Below, piece by piece: positions 1 to 9,775 of a DNA stretch of 64,000 nucleotides. The stretch comes from Guyanagaster necrorhizus (lineage: Eukaryota > Basidiomycota > Agaricomycetes > Agaricales > Physalacriaceae), in assembly GCF_019112545.1 (NCBI RefSeq), contig NW_025064889.1, positions 480,304 through 544,303 of the forward strand. The letters run 5' to 3'. Made by a program: the position numbers and the translations under genes. The notes beneath the pieces were generated by a model. That model searched no databases, was not told the DNA's origin, and was given only the letters and a program-made list of their open reading frames with translations. Within the stretch, counting starts at the first letter, position 1. Each line of letters opens with the position of its first letter.

Positions 1-490
1 TGCCTTTAAGCAATTGACCGTCGTACTCAGTCTGGCCTATTATCCACTGCGTAAAAGTAACCTGCCTGCAACAATTCCTGCTAAAGCGAGGGTCTGGTTC
101 TTCGATTTGGAGTCATAGTAGACAGGAGTCGGAGTGGTCACTCAGTGTCATGTCAGACCTGGCGAAGCCATGGGACGCTGCAGTCAGCTCCCGAGTCTAG
201 TTTCTATTTCGAGGCCAATTCTCCAGATTGTAGCTAATGTATTCAGATCATTGAGAAGACATTACAAACTGAATTTTTCGGTGGAACCGTGCATGACCGT
301 GTTGAGTGACTCACAAAGCTGCAAGCATTGTTTTTGCCGTCATGGGTGGACGGGGTTGCTGTGTCTGCGGACTGACGAATGTTACTTAAGTAAAAACGGC
401 GGGTAGCACATCACACGCAAGTACGGAAATCCCGGCGTACACAATGACCTTTGTGAGAACTGAAATTTGTGAGCTAGACCGCCGTGATTT
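1..490. other. No gene recognised; region downstream of the LCB3-like gene
   Basis: No open frame here gives a recognisable protein on either strand, and none joins convincingly to a neighbour through GT-AG splice sites. The 90-codon frame at 134-406 (plus) has no family resemblance. The stretch lies beyond the 3' end of the minus-strand phosphatase gene and may carry its 3' UTR or the edge of a gene outside the window. Confidence 0.4.
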
Positions 491-1831
491 CTACCAACAC
501 AATGACATACCGTAACTTTTACGATGTTTACCTTGCACCCTACTTGTTGCAACCTCTTCTCTTAAAACCTCTTTTAATATTGGTACTAACATCGCCTTGG
601 CAAGCAAACGCCATAAAAGAATAATCGACATGCCTTTCCAGTCAATGTCAGCTGAGATGAAACTGAAATAGAAACGAATGAAGTCCAACCTATGAACATC
701 TTCAAAATGGGGACCATCCATAGGACGTCGGAGTCTACCCACATGGCAGCGCAGGCCCACGAGCTTATTGGCAGTAGAGTGCCAACGCTGAAGTAATTGG
801 CACCCCATCTTCCAAGCAGAGCACCTAGCGCGACGCTCCCAGAAGCAATAGAATCCTCGAAGCAAGGACAAGGATCTACAGGAACTGTTCTATGGTTAGA
901 GCACATCTAAAAGAATTGAGGGTGTCACGAACGGGGATGCATCTCGAGGAAGAACAGGAACACAAAAATGAGGACCAGTGGAACGGCCAAACCACCTTCA
1001 AACACCCAAGCTTCAAAGTAATGGAACATGGGAAGGCTATGCACCCAAACTGCTGAGCTTCCAAGGATGCAGCCGACAATGCAGTCGGTGAAAGTATGCA
1101 TGCCTGTGTACAATCGGCCGAAGATGATGGTGAAGGTGTATATGAATATGTGGGGACGATATGCGGGCGATACATGGAGGAGGAAGTAGAGAGCAATCGA
1201 GGAGCATTGCGTGGTATGTGTTGATGGGAAACCGTACTCCAGATGATGGTCCCGGAGAGCTAACAAATTCCGTTAACGGCGAGCAGGACGGAGAGACGTT
1301 ATCACGTACTAAGACGCGTTACGGGCGGGGAAGGCGGCCTGGGCGAGCAGAAAAGATCCTTGCATGACGAAGAGGCGTAGCCACCAAGAGCCAGTATCAT
1401 CAGCAAACTGCAAAAAAGTGAGAGAAGCCACGATGTATGTAAGGACATACCCTCTACCAAAGTCATCGTACCCAAAGAAAAAGAATGGCGGGAGGACGAT
1501 GAGAAAGAAAGTGTCGGTGCCGAGGTACGAAGAGTAGACAAAGTATATATCCAGCCAAGATGTACGCATTGTTCTCTGCAGTAAAGTCATTGGCAACCGT
1601 TTTCATGAGTTGGTACTAGTAAGTACATACTTGGAGATAGGCTACTGCCTTTGATTCAGCCTTGACACGTCCAACGAGCTTGGTTCGAACGGCATAGCGC
1701 CAGGGAGCTAAAGCCTTCGCGTAGTCCTTGTCCTTCAAGGCACTCGTGTCGACCTCTGTGGCATGTTCATCTGCTTCCACAGTTGTGGGGGGCAGCTGGC
1801 CACCGTATGTCTCTGGCTCTGTATCTGGCAT
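491..1831 (-). CDS. LCB3: Sphingoid long-chain base-1-phosphate phosphatase (Lcb3/Ysr2-like, PAP2 family)
   Basis: By family, this is a multi-pass ER membrane enzyme that removes phosphate from dihydrosphingosine/phytosphingosine 1-phosphate and so controls sphingolipid salvage. Visible evidence: exon 1 (1631-1831) ends in the reading AYLQ, and a GTATGT...CAG intron joins it to the segment WLDIYFVYSSYLGTDTFF, characteristic of this family. A later exon has the PAP2 motifs YGFPSTHTTQ and GRLYTGMHTFTD, matching the PSxH and SRxxxxxHxxxD signatures. After another intron comes PVDPCPCFEDSIA, then a final exon with LLWRLLAKAM. Several hydrophobic segments fit a membrane enzyme. The catalytic histidines and aspartate are present and no disruption was seen. 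The start is the first ATG of exon 1. LCB3 versus a close paralog cannot be settled here. Confidence 0.88.
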
Positions 1832-2003
1832 AAGTTACAGTGACGCCGCTGCATTCGACAAAGGCGGGACAATAGAAAGTGTGATACATCATGGATAGCT
1901 GTCAAAGGTTACACCGAAAGCGGCCCGTAACAGGTACGCAACGAAATTCTAAGTATACTAAAGGCAACAGTTGCAGGAGACGGCATACGCATCGTCGCCT
2001 TGT

Positions 2004-3171
2004 TTACAGAATAATGTCCAGGTCCAGGTTCTCTTTATCTTCCCGCATCGAAACAGCCCTCTTCCTGCGACTCCGAGTTTCCATTGTGACACGAGAAAGC
2101 TTCCGTGACTGATTCTTCTTTTCCTTCTTCTCCAGATCGTCGTCACAGGCAGCGGGAACCTGCGAAATATCCAAGGGAGCGATATCTTCAGCGAGGGAAG
2201 TACTATGTTGTACATTTTGAGCGGGAAAGAGCTGGAGGCAGAGAGAATTTGCACGAAGCTGTCCTGTATCATTCGGGGTGGGTGTCGCTATGGCATCCGG
2301 AACAGCAGGAGGTGCCAGCAAAGATTTCATATCCATCCTTGATGGGTACTTGTCCAAGGCGTGAGAAGCTCCAATTGGAGACGACGTTACTTCTTCAGGA
2401 TGTTCTGGAGTCAAGGGCGATTCGTTATAAGCATCAGCTGGATCCATGGTCATTTCTGAAGGCGATGGTGTAAAGTTGCGCAAAGAGGAAAGTGGAGAAC
2501 TTGATAGAGACGGCGAAGGAGTCCTTGTGATATCGAGATTCGGCACTAACGGGCAAGAGTACTCCGCTTCGAGGGCGGCCTGAATAGCTGAAAGATCCAG
2601 TACTGAATCGGACCACGAAAAGACCAGGTTCGAAGGCAGTTGTGTCATGAGGACTTCAATTGCTGTAATTCTCACTAGGATCATACTAAGCCACTGCATG
2701 TAGACGGGAGAATATAACGCACGGTAGTGCATGTAGTGAGAATCCTGCCCAAGCTGTCTTTCCACGGCACGGAAAAGTTCAAAAACAGCGTCCCAGCAGT
2801 CACATATGGCAACCGGCACACACATGAAGGACACGTTCAAGTTGATGACAGCAGCCTGGACAGTTCTGTTCGATCGGACAACCACATAATGACCGTTCAC
2901 ATACCTCTAAAATATCGATGACCTGGAAAGATATACTGAGCAAAAACGGAACAAAGACGCGTAAATGACGCGAACCAACCACGTCCTGGTCCACATCAGC
3001 AAGCGCTTGAAAATCGACCGGAGAAATGATGTTGGTAGCTTGCAGACAGGTCTCGATATAGTCTTCAAAGGTCTTCAGTACACCAGGCTGAAATCTGGAA
3101 AAGAGAAGGTGCAGGACCAGCGCGTATAGATCGTATGGTAGCGAGTCAAGAGGCGGAGATGGTGATGGCAT
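2004..3171 (-). CDS. Hypothetical protein, 372 aa, family not recognised
   Basis: The gene model has two exons. Exon 1 is 2905-3171 (89 codons) and ends in ...IDILE. A 49-nt intron (2856-2904, GTATGT...CCAG) leads to exon 2 (2004-2855), which begins AAVINLNVSF. The fit is in phase and removes a short out-of-family stretch, which supports the model. The N-terminal half looks like an alpha-helical, leucine-rich folded domain (for example LPYDLYALVLHLLFSRF). The C-terminal half is low-complexity and rich in Ser, Pro and Thr, and ends in a basic patch, ETRSRRKRAVS, that could be a nuclear localisation signal (inference). I do not recognise the domain. The start codon lies only 89 bp from that of RSA3 on the other strand. 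It is probably a real gene, because the long open frame and good intron agree. Confidence 0.6.
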
Positions 3172-3260
3172 CTGGTCAAGAGGTGTCCGGCATCCGACCC
3201 GGACACCTTTTCCTTCCTTTACGCTACTACTACTACTGCTACTACTACTACCTTACCACG
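3172..3260. promoter_or_regulatory. Very short divergent promoter between the hypothetical gene and RSA3
   Basis: Only 89 bp separate the two divergent start codons. The interval contains a CTA/CTG trinucleotide run at about 3223-3251. Both 5' UTRs and core promoters must overlap here or extend into the opposite gene. No TATA-like element is evident. The role is inferred from geometry alone. Confidence 0.5.
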
Positions 3261-3856
3261 ATGGCGGCAACTGCTCCTGCCAAGCCACCTGCACCGAAAA
3301 GGCGCAACAGAAAAAGAAAAAGACGGGCAGCATCTTCGTCTTCCTCCTCATCGTCATTCTCATCCCCCTCGGAAGACGAACCTGAGCCAAAAGAACCCAT
3401 CCCAGCACCATCAGAATCTTCATCGTCATCAGAATCCGACTCTGACTCTGACTCCGTCCCTACCAGAGGACGTCCTGAACCTACCAAAAATGTCGCAGAG
3501 CTTCCTCGTGTGCAGACAAGACAATTGCCTTCACCATCACCGCCTCCAACTGCGATTCCTTCCTTCATACCCGCTTCGGGAACTGCTCCAGCTAATGAAC
3601 AAGAGTTAAAGGCAAGATTCAGGAAATTTTGGATGGCCTCTGTGGCTGATGGCTTCCGAGATGATTTGGAAGAAATACGAAAGGTACGTCTACTTTCTTG
3701 CATCTTGCAAGAGTTGTCCTCACCTTGTGATAGGAACCTAACCTTGGGGCCGCTCGTCTCTCTCTACTCATCGATTCTTTGGCCTCTGGCGCCGAGGTGT
3801 TCACGTCCACGTCTTCGAAGACTTCCACCAATGAGATGCAACTTGTCTTGGAATAG
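3261..3856 (+). CDS. RSA3: Ribosome assembly protein 3 (Rsa3)
   Basis: Rsa3 acts in the nucleolus in assembly of the 60S ribosomal subunit. The model is join(3261..3683, 3734..3856), giving 181 aa. The N-terminus is basic (RRNRKRKRR), followed by long Ser runs and Ser/Asp/Glu-rich stretches typical of nucleolar proteins. The conserved domain begins about residue 112 with the reading FRKFWMASVADGFRDDLEEI. It continues after the 50-nt GT-AG intron as EPNLGAARLSLLIDSLASGA, the family's C-terminal signature, and ends shortly after at TAG. Reading through the intron instead gives unrelated sequence to 4007, so the spliced form is preferred. The start is the ATG directly before MAATAPAKPP. Confidence 0.92.
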
Positions 3857-4209
3857 AGTGCGTTATGCTATCTTTTGGGTCGGTTTACTTCTTCTAACAG
3901 ATGACAGAGGGCAATTATATTTTTGGGCAGGCGACAGACTCACCGTTGACGGAATTCGACTGGTGGCCTGTCTTTTTGGGATGGCTTGTCACCCTGCCAA
4001 GGCTTGAAGAGAGATCTCGGACCCAGGAACGGCCTGGGATAGGCTAGACTAGTGAGGTCTGTTGACATGGATATATCAGACAAGACTCTATCTTGTATTA
4101 CACGACATATTGTAACCCATGCTAACAGTGTTACCAGTACAAAAGATGGGATCAAGTAGTATCAGTATGAAAGTATGTTGGCACGATGATGACTAGCAAC
4201 CACTCTTAA
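3857..4209. other. Convergent intergenic region, no gene seen
   Basis: This is 353 bp between the stop of RSA3 and the stop of the minus-strand membrane protein. Open frames here are unspliced run-through of RSA3 or its antisense. It presumably contains both 3' UTRs. No repeat or structured RNA was noticed. Confidence 0.45.
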
Positions 4210-6791
4210 CTACAAGGGCTTCGACGGACGAGGGCTCGCCGGCAATCTCGGTCCACGTAGACTATCAGGGGAGTCCTGACGAATAACGGCGGGAACGGAA
4301 GAAGAGGCTCCTGGAGGTGGAGTCGATTCCTTAGAGACAGCCGAAGCCGAAGTAGATGTGGAAGACTTAATGCCAGCGTCTTTCGCCTGCGAAGACTTCA
4401 TCCTCCTGGGCGTGCTGATGACGGGCAAGTCTTTGCGAACAACGGTGGTTATAGAATTTACCAACGATGCAGTCTCTGTGTCCTGTCGTTGGGGAAAAGG
4501 GAACAGACGGGTCGGAGGTCTGTTGGACTGCTCCTTCCAAGTAGATTTGGTCGTTGAACGTGACTGCTTGTTGTAAGTCGAAGTCGTGGAGGATGTAAGG
4601 GCAGTGGCCGTCGATACAGTAGAAGTGCGTTGGCTCCGTGCGACTTTGGGAGTGGAGGTGAATTTCATGGTAGGTCGGTTAGAATCGGAATACACCGAAA
4701 GAGAATAGCCAGCTCTCGTTTCGAAATGAGCGGCCGACGGTTCCTGGATGTCAGGCATCTCCTTCTCGTCCAATGGTACTTTCTTCGACGATGCGTAGGA
4801 CTTTTCAGATGCCGAACGCTTAAGTCCGACTATGTCATCGACATCATTGACATTCTTGGAGAAGTACGCCGGTGTAAAATCCATGCCTTCAAGGGTGTCG
4901 CTGACTCTCACTGGAGCTACGGCATTAGCATTCGAATAGATATCGAAGAAAAGAAAGTCAACGTACAAAACTGTGCCAGGCCTTTGTCAAAGTGTAGGCG
5001 GCAAACAACACCCAAAGCTGAGGTAGCGACCAGGAGAATGTAAGTGGTCACGGTCATGGTGGCAAAAAAAGGCCAAGACATGAAAATGAAGCGATACACT
5101 ACATCATAGAGTTAATAAGATTTCATAGACAATCTAGGGATACATACGCGGACTGGCAAACATGAAGGTTGAAACGCCTAGAAGAAACAGAGAAAGGACA
5201 CCGAAAACAACGAATAAACGACGATATTCTCGCCGGACAGAAATCCATCCCTAAAAGATTTTCGCGTCAAAGACTGAACAGAAAATAATCGTTTTGAAAC
5301 GAACCAGAACTACCCATGGAAGTTCACACTAGAAGTGGGACTTATTAGTGGTGTCTAAAAGACATATCTTGGCGTACTGACCGCTGCGGTTACGCCAAAA
5401 ACAGCAAGATACAGAGGAAGATGTCGGGCAACACGTCGGATGCTGCCTCCAGAGATCTTGTCTATCCACATCCCAGTGGCAGCAAGGGCAAAAAACCCAG
5501 CTAATTGTAGCATCACGGAAAACAAAAGAACGAACTAGAGTAAATGTAAGACAAGTCGAGGTATATGGAAGGGCGACATGCTTTGTATATTCTATTGATT
5601 TCAGGCGAACCACCAACACGACTAAACGATTGGTTCGCGTAGACCTATGACGATAAGCAGACGATCATTACTCATGGCATTGAGTCTACCTTGTAGAGAT
5701 TGGCAGACAAATAAAGCAGTGTCAGAAGCGCAACACCATTGAGGACGACAACGGGGATCTGTCAAAAATTTTCAATTCGACGCCTGCCAGATATCACGAC
5801 GGTAGATCACACCGTATGTCTCGTTCGAATGGTCCACCAATCTTGCAAAAGATCGATGCCATCACAGGTGCCATGCACAATGAACCGGTTATACCGAGCC
5901 TGTAAATGTTTCGAGCTTGAAACGCGGAAACTTGCCCAAGCTGTTCCGAGTATGTGACCAGCCAAAGGCGCTCCGAGATGCGGAAGAGACTCGTTCAATA
6001 TCTGAAGACTGGTGTCACAAAACGAGAACGATAGACTGAGGATAATAACGGACAGCGATGATTGAGAGGCTCAGCATCCAAATCTGGTATAGCAAGGTAA
6101 CGACATCTTCTTTCCTTGAGTCTTGAAGGCTTGGAACCGAAGTTCAGTTAAACGTTACTACGATTGAACATGAAAACTCACACATCCCCAAGCCAACTGA
6201 AAGACTGCAAACATGGGACAGGTAACACACTGTCTGCAACCTTGACGCCAACCATAGCTCCGGAACTATTGAAAACCGGTAGAACGGTAGGGAGATCGCG
6301 CTAGTAAGACCGTTTGGAAACAATAACAAGCTGTAGCCAGTTGCTGCGCACCTTGGCAAAAGAGTGAGCTGAATCACCGCGCAGCATGAATTCATCTGTC
6401 GTGTTGCCAGTGATGGCAGAGGTCAAGTTACCAGGTCGAATAGGAACGCAGTTGGAATCCCGCTCGCTCGGAATATCATGGCAGTATTGCAGCAAGTTGC
6501 CTGATAAGATCGTCAAACCATTGGTAACGTTGGCCTCGATTAAGATGTCGGAGATGAGATTGGCGGCATTGGAGTTATCGTAGTAGGCCAGGCCTTGGAG
6601 ACCAACCAAAACCACACAAGTCAAGAAAGCGACAATGAAGTAGAGCAAGGTGAATCTGGTCAAGGTAATCCTAGTATACTGCAATAGGATTAGAAGACAG
6701 TGCATGTAGTGAATACAAAACGCACCACTATCTTCAGCCTGGACCCCCAAAGAGCCTTTTTCACGAATTTAGGAGAGGAGTTTCTCAGCAT
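4210..6791 (-). CDS. Multi-pass membrane protein A (basidiomycete hypothetical family), with Ser/Thr-rich tail
   Basis: This is a multi-exon gene on the minus strand. Exon 1 (6729-6791) encodes a short basic leader ending GSRLKI. An intron ending TTGCAG leads to the reading YTRITLTRF followed by a strong membrane segment (LLYFIVAFLTCVVLVGL). Further exons between about 5040 and 6300 are hydrophobic and suggest several more membrane helices. A loop carries conserved-looking cysteines and N-glycosylation sequons after the first helix. The last exon ends with a cytoplasmic-looking tail containing TLEGMDFTPAYFSKNVNDVD and then about 180 residues rich in Ser, Thr and Pro. It is a clear paralog of the protein at 12,226-14,385: same intron position after the leader, same first helix and related tail motif. 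Function is unknown. Central exon limits are not resolved. Confidence 0.68.
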
Positions 6792-7655
6792 CGCTCAACG
6801 ACGACGAACCAGTCGTATAGAGAAGGACTTGAAGAAAAGAGTGGTAGGACAACGTCGTCAGAAAACGCACCCAGGGCGTGATTAGACCAGCTCAGTAATG
6901 CATATGCACGCAAGGTGGTGGGTGAAAGAAAGAAAGAAAGAAGTAAAGATACATGTCGCATGGTGCGGGGCAGCATAAATTAGAGTGAAATTCTAGATTG
7001 TGGCGGTAGCAGAAGACGGCTTAGCAACGGCTTCTTTATCAAATAGCTCATCACTGTCTCCTTCGCAACTTCCGTTTTCGATAATAAGTACAGAACCGGC
7101 TGGCTCAGTCTTAGGCCTCATATATATATCTACTATGGGAATCCGTTCTTCACATCCGTTGTCTTTGATGCATGCCACCCATCGTCTTCGATACACTGAC
7201 ACCACGCCGCTCTATACAATGTTCCCGCTCAAGACCTTGGATGTGAATAACGAGCGAAGCGCGCAGACGATCCGATACAGTATTTGGTGAACTGTCAGTA
7301 CGTGGGACCCACTATGGGACCGAGGTGCCACATAGTGCCCCCTCATGAATCCGAGAGGCTCACCATCCGAAGTGCTGGACGCCAGACTATTAGTCGCGTG
7401 TTACTTTTTAGACAGCAATGGTAGCGGGTCCAGACCACTTCAGTGAGTGGCACCTACAGACGATAGTGACAAGAAATTGGAAGATAGACAACATGGCCTG
7501 TCCGATGCAGCTGAATTTTCGGCGGTAGATGTAGTCCTCGATTCTCCGATTCTTAACAACCATTCACGATACATCACCAACCTGACCTTAAGTATCTCGA
7601 TTATCCTTCACAATGCCTCGACAGTCAACATACGATAGGCTCGCTCAGCTGGACG
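6792..7655. other. Intergenic region holding a decayed amine-oxidase-like piece
   Basis: This stretch lies between the start of membrane protein A and the end of the amine oxidase gene. The first part should carry the promoter of protein A. The part at about 6993-7290 contains the relic described separately. The remainder, including the plus-strand frame at 7447-7638, shows no recognisable coding. Confidence 0.45.
6993..7290 (-). pseudogene. Possible relic of an amine-oxidase 3' end
   Basis: On the minus strand this piece reads WVACIKDNGCEERIP. The intact amine oxidase just upstream ends with the related stretch MAECIKSDGCVALQ. At the DNA level about 46 bp align by eye with roughly 70% identity, with one extra base in the relic that shifts the frame (my hand alignment). 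Outside this core the similarity fades quickly. I read it as the remains of a tandem duplication of the oxidase tail. A short unrelated gene is possible, because the frame stays open for 70 codons to 6993. Confidence 0.3.
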
Positions 7656-9560
7656 TCATATTTCGTATGGAAATGCGTTCCTCACTTCCTCTACATGTTG
7701 CAATGCCACACATCCGTCACTCTTGATACATTCCGCCATGATCGTTGCTACAATCAACCCTTCAAAGTACGCACCATGCAGAAAGCCTGAAATGACGCAT
7801 CAACTGCCTGTTCCGCGATAATTATACTCCTAGCTCACCAAAATATTTCTGGCTCGTTGCTTCGCCTGCAAAATATAACCGGTCAACATTTGACCGGAGG
7901 TTGTCGTGATGTTGACTGAAGAATGATGGGGGCCAATTAGAGTAGGATCCTCGGTAAAGAGGATCAGAATTCCAGCGCGGAAAGAGAAAGTCGGTCGGTT
8001 CTGGTATGGTAATGTTTGGGTACATCTTCTGGAGGACTTCCAGCACTTCACCCTGTACCTGATCATCTGACAATGCCTCTATTCTCAAGGACCAATCGCC
8101 CTGTAGAACAAACCTTGAGAGGAACACAAACTTTCAAAGGTGAAAGCTAACTGTTACAGTGGCGAAGATCAGCCCGGACCCTGGGAAGAAGTCTGGATGG
8201 TCCAACGATTGCCAGACAGGGTAGGTGCCGCGCGTTGGGTCGGCGTACAACGCGAACTGTTACGAAATCAGTGCACACCCACATTCCGTTCCGGGAGAGA
8301 CTGACTGACCTCCGTATCAAACCAGAACTTTTCGGGAAACTTCAAGAATATCTTTGTGTATGTGGCCATTGTCATACTCTGGATTGCTTCCATTTTGTAG
8401 GCCGGAAGGGAAGGCTTGAATGTCACATCGTCGTCCTGCAATACCCCAAGGCTGAACGTGCAAAGCGCATAATCTCCTTCAATTGTTTCGCCGCCTGTCA
8501 TCGTTACCTGGACTCCGCCCCCGGAGTACGAAATCGTCTTCACTGTCGAACTCAGTAAAACTTGTTCGGACTTCAGGAATTCTTGAGCCTCCAGTTGGAT
8601 CAGGGCCTTGAACCCTCGTTGATCTATAGCGAAAAAATCGTCCTCAGAAAATCCGCCTTGGTCCACATTATAGGTGAAATTATTCGCCTAAACTGGCTTC
8701 AGCTTTCGAACTGCTTCAGCGATTGTCCTTACGTGCCCAAGACGAAGCAATCCACGAGGTCTGATCAGGTTTCTGAGCATATTCCCAATCAAACTGCGCC
8801 AAGGGTCATCCTAAGTCTAGATGTAATTGTTATAGAAATAGACTTGCCTGGTAGTACTCTGAAGCCATCTCATGCGCGTCTCGTGGCCTGGCTCCATTCA
8901 GTGCATAACCGGTTTTTGAAGTCAAATCCACCAGTGATCCATTGACACGCGCACCTGCAACACATAGTAAGTATTGAACGTAAACATTCACGCAGCTGAT
9001 CGAACACGCCTGCAGTCACAGTCAAAGCGGTATAGGCATCAACAGAATCGTTAAATACGTCCAGATAATCCACTTCTCCGGTAACATCAAAAGTCGCTAT
9101 AACCGATGAGGTCAGTGTGAGAAATTAATGGACGCGGCCACCCACTTAAACTTCCAACGAAATTGTTGGACTCAGTCGTAACGTTGTGCTTCAGGGCCAG
9201 TTCGAAAATCGGGTTAGCCGGACCTGTTCCCGTTTGCGTCCCTTGAATCCTTGGGTCGAAAATATTAGCCTGCTAAATGTCGAGGTTAATCCCTGATACA
9301 CACCAGTTGGCACCAAGTTCGATCGTGTAGCCTGCAAAAGTATGGCTCTTCATTCGCCCGCCAAGCTCATCGCGAGCTTCAATGATTAAGAAATTGTCGA
9401 TGCCATTTTCGTGCAAAGTTCGAGCAGCGATAACACCTGCAATGCCCCCACCAAGAATGAGCACTCGAGAGCTGCTAGATCTGTTGTTTCTAGGGACAAC
9501 AGATCCTGACACGCTAGCTATTAAAGCAAGAGAAGCAGTTAAAACGAACGCAAGCATCAT
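7656..9560 (-). CDS. Secreted FAD-dependent polyamine/amine oxidase
   Basis: By family, it oxidises polyamines or related amines using FAD and releases aldehyde and hydrogen peroxide. The start at 9560 (MMLAFVLTASLALIA) gives a signal peptide, so it is probably secreted. It is followed by the dinucleotide-binding motif LILGGGIAGVIAARTL and EARDELGGRM. The tail of exon 1 splices to give GANWIQGTQTG, a polyamine-oxidase hallmark. Further exons read EVDYLDVFNDSVDAYTAL, then the substrate domain around GGGVQVTMTGGETIEGDYAL, then RLYFAGEATSQKYFG. The last intron (GTGAGC...TTCAG) joins this to FLHGAYFEG, and the protein ends ...NAFPYEI at 7656. At least seven exons are needed. No defect was found. 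The exact substrate cannot be told from sequence. A longer frame starts further upstream at GTG, but the tandem ATG at 9555-9560 is the better start. Confidence 0.9.
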
Positions 9561-9775
9561 GCTGGCCAGGAGATAAGGAGCGAAAGGGTGCACTTATCTT
9601 AAATATGTATTTCTCTGCCGGATACGGCGGGCGTAGGACCTGAAGTGTTCATATCAATGGGTTTTGCATGTGCTCCTCAAAAGAAGTTCCGTCCTTGACA
9701 CGGATCGACGGAAATGCATTTAATCTGATGAGAACAAAAGGAAGGCGGACACAAAAAATACATTTACACAGTCGT

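Noticed and set aside
3248..3703. Acidic 151-codon minus-strand frame
   Set aside because: It is the complement of the Ser-rich RSA3 exon (TCT/TCA runs read as Glu/Asp/Ser on the other strand).
7000..7290. 96-codon plus-strand frame
   Set aside because: No family similarity; the minus strand shows better evidence (amine-oxidase-tail relic).
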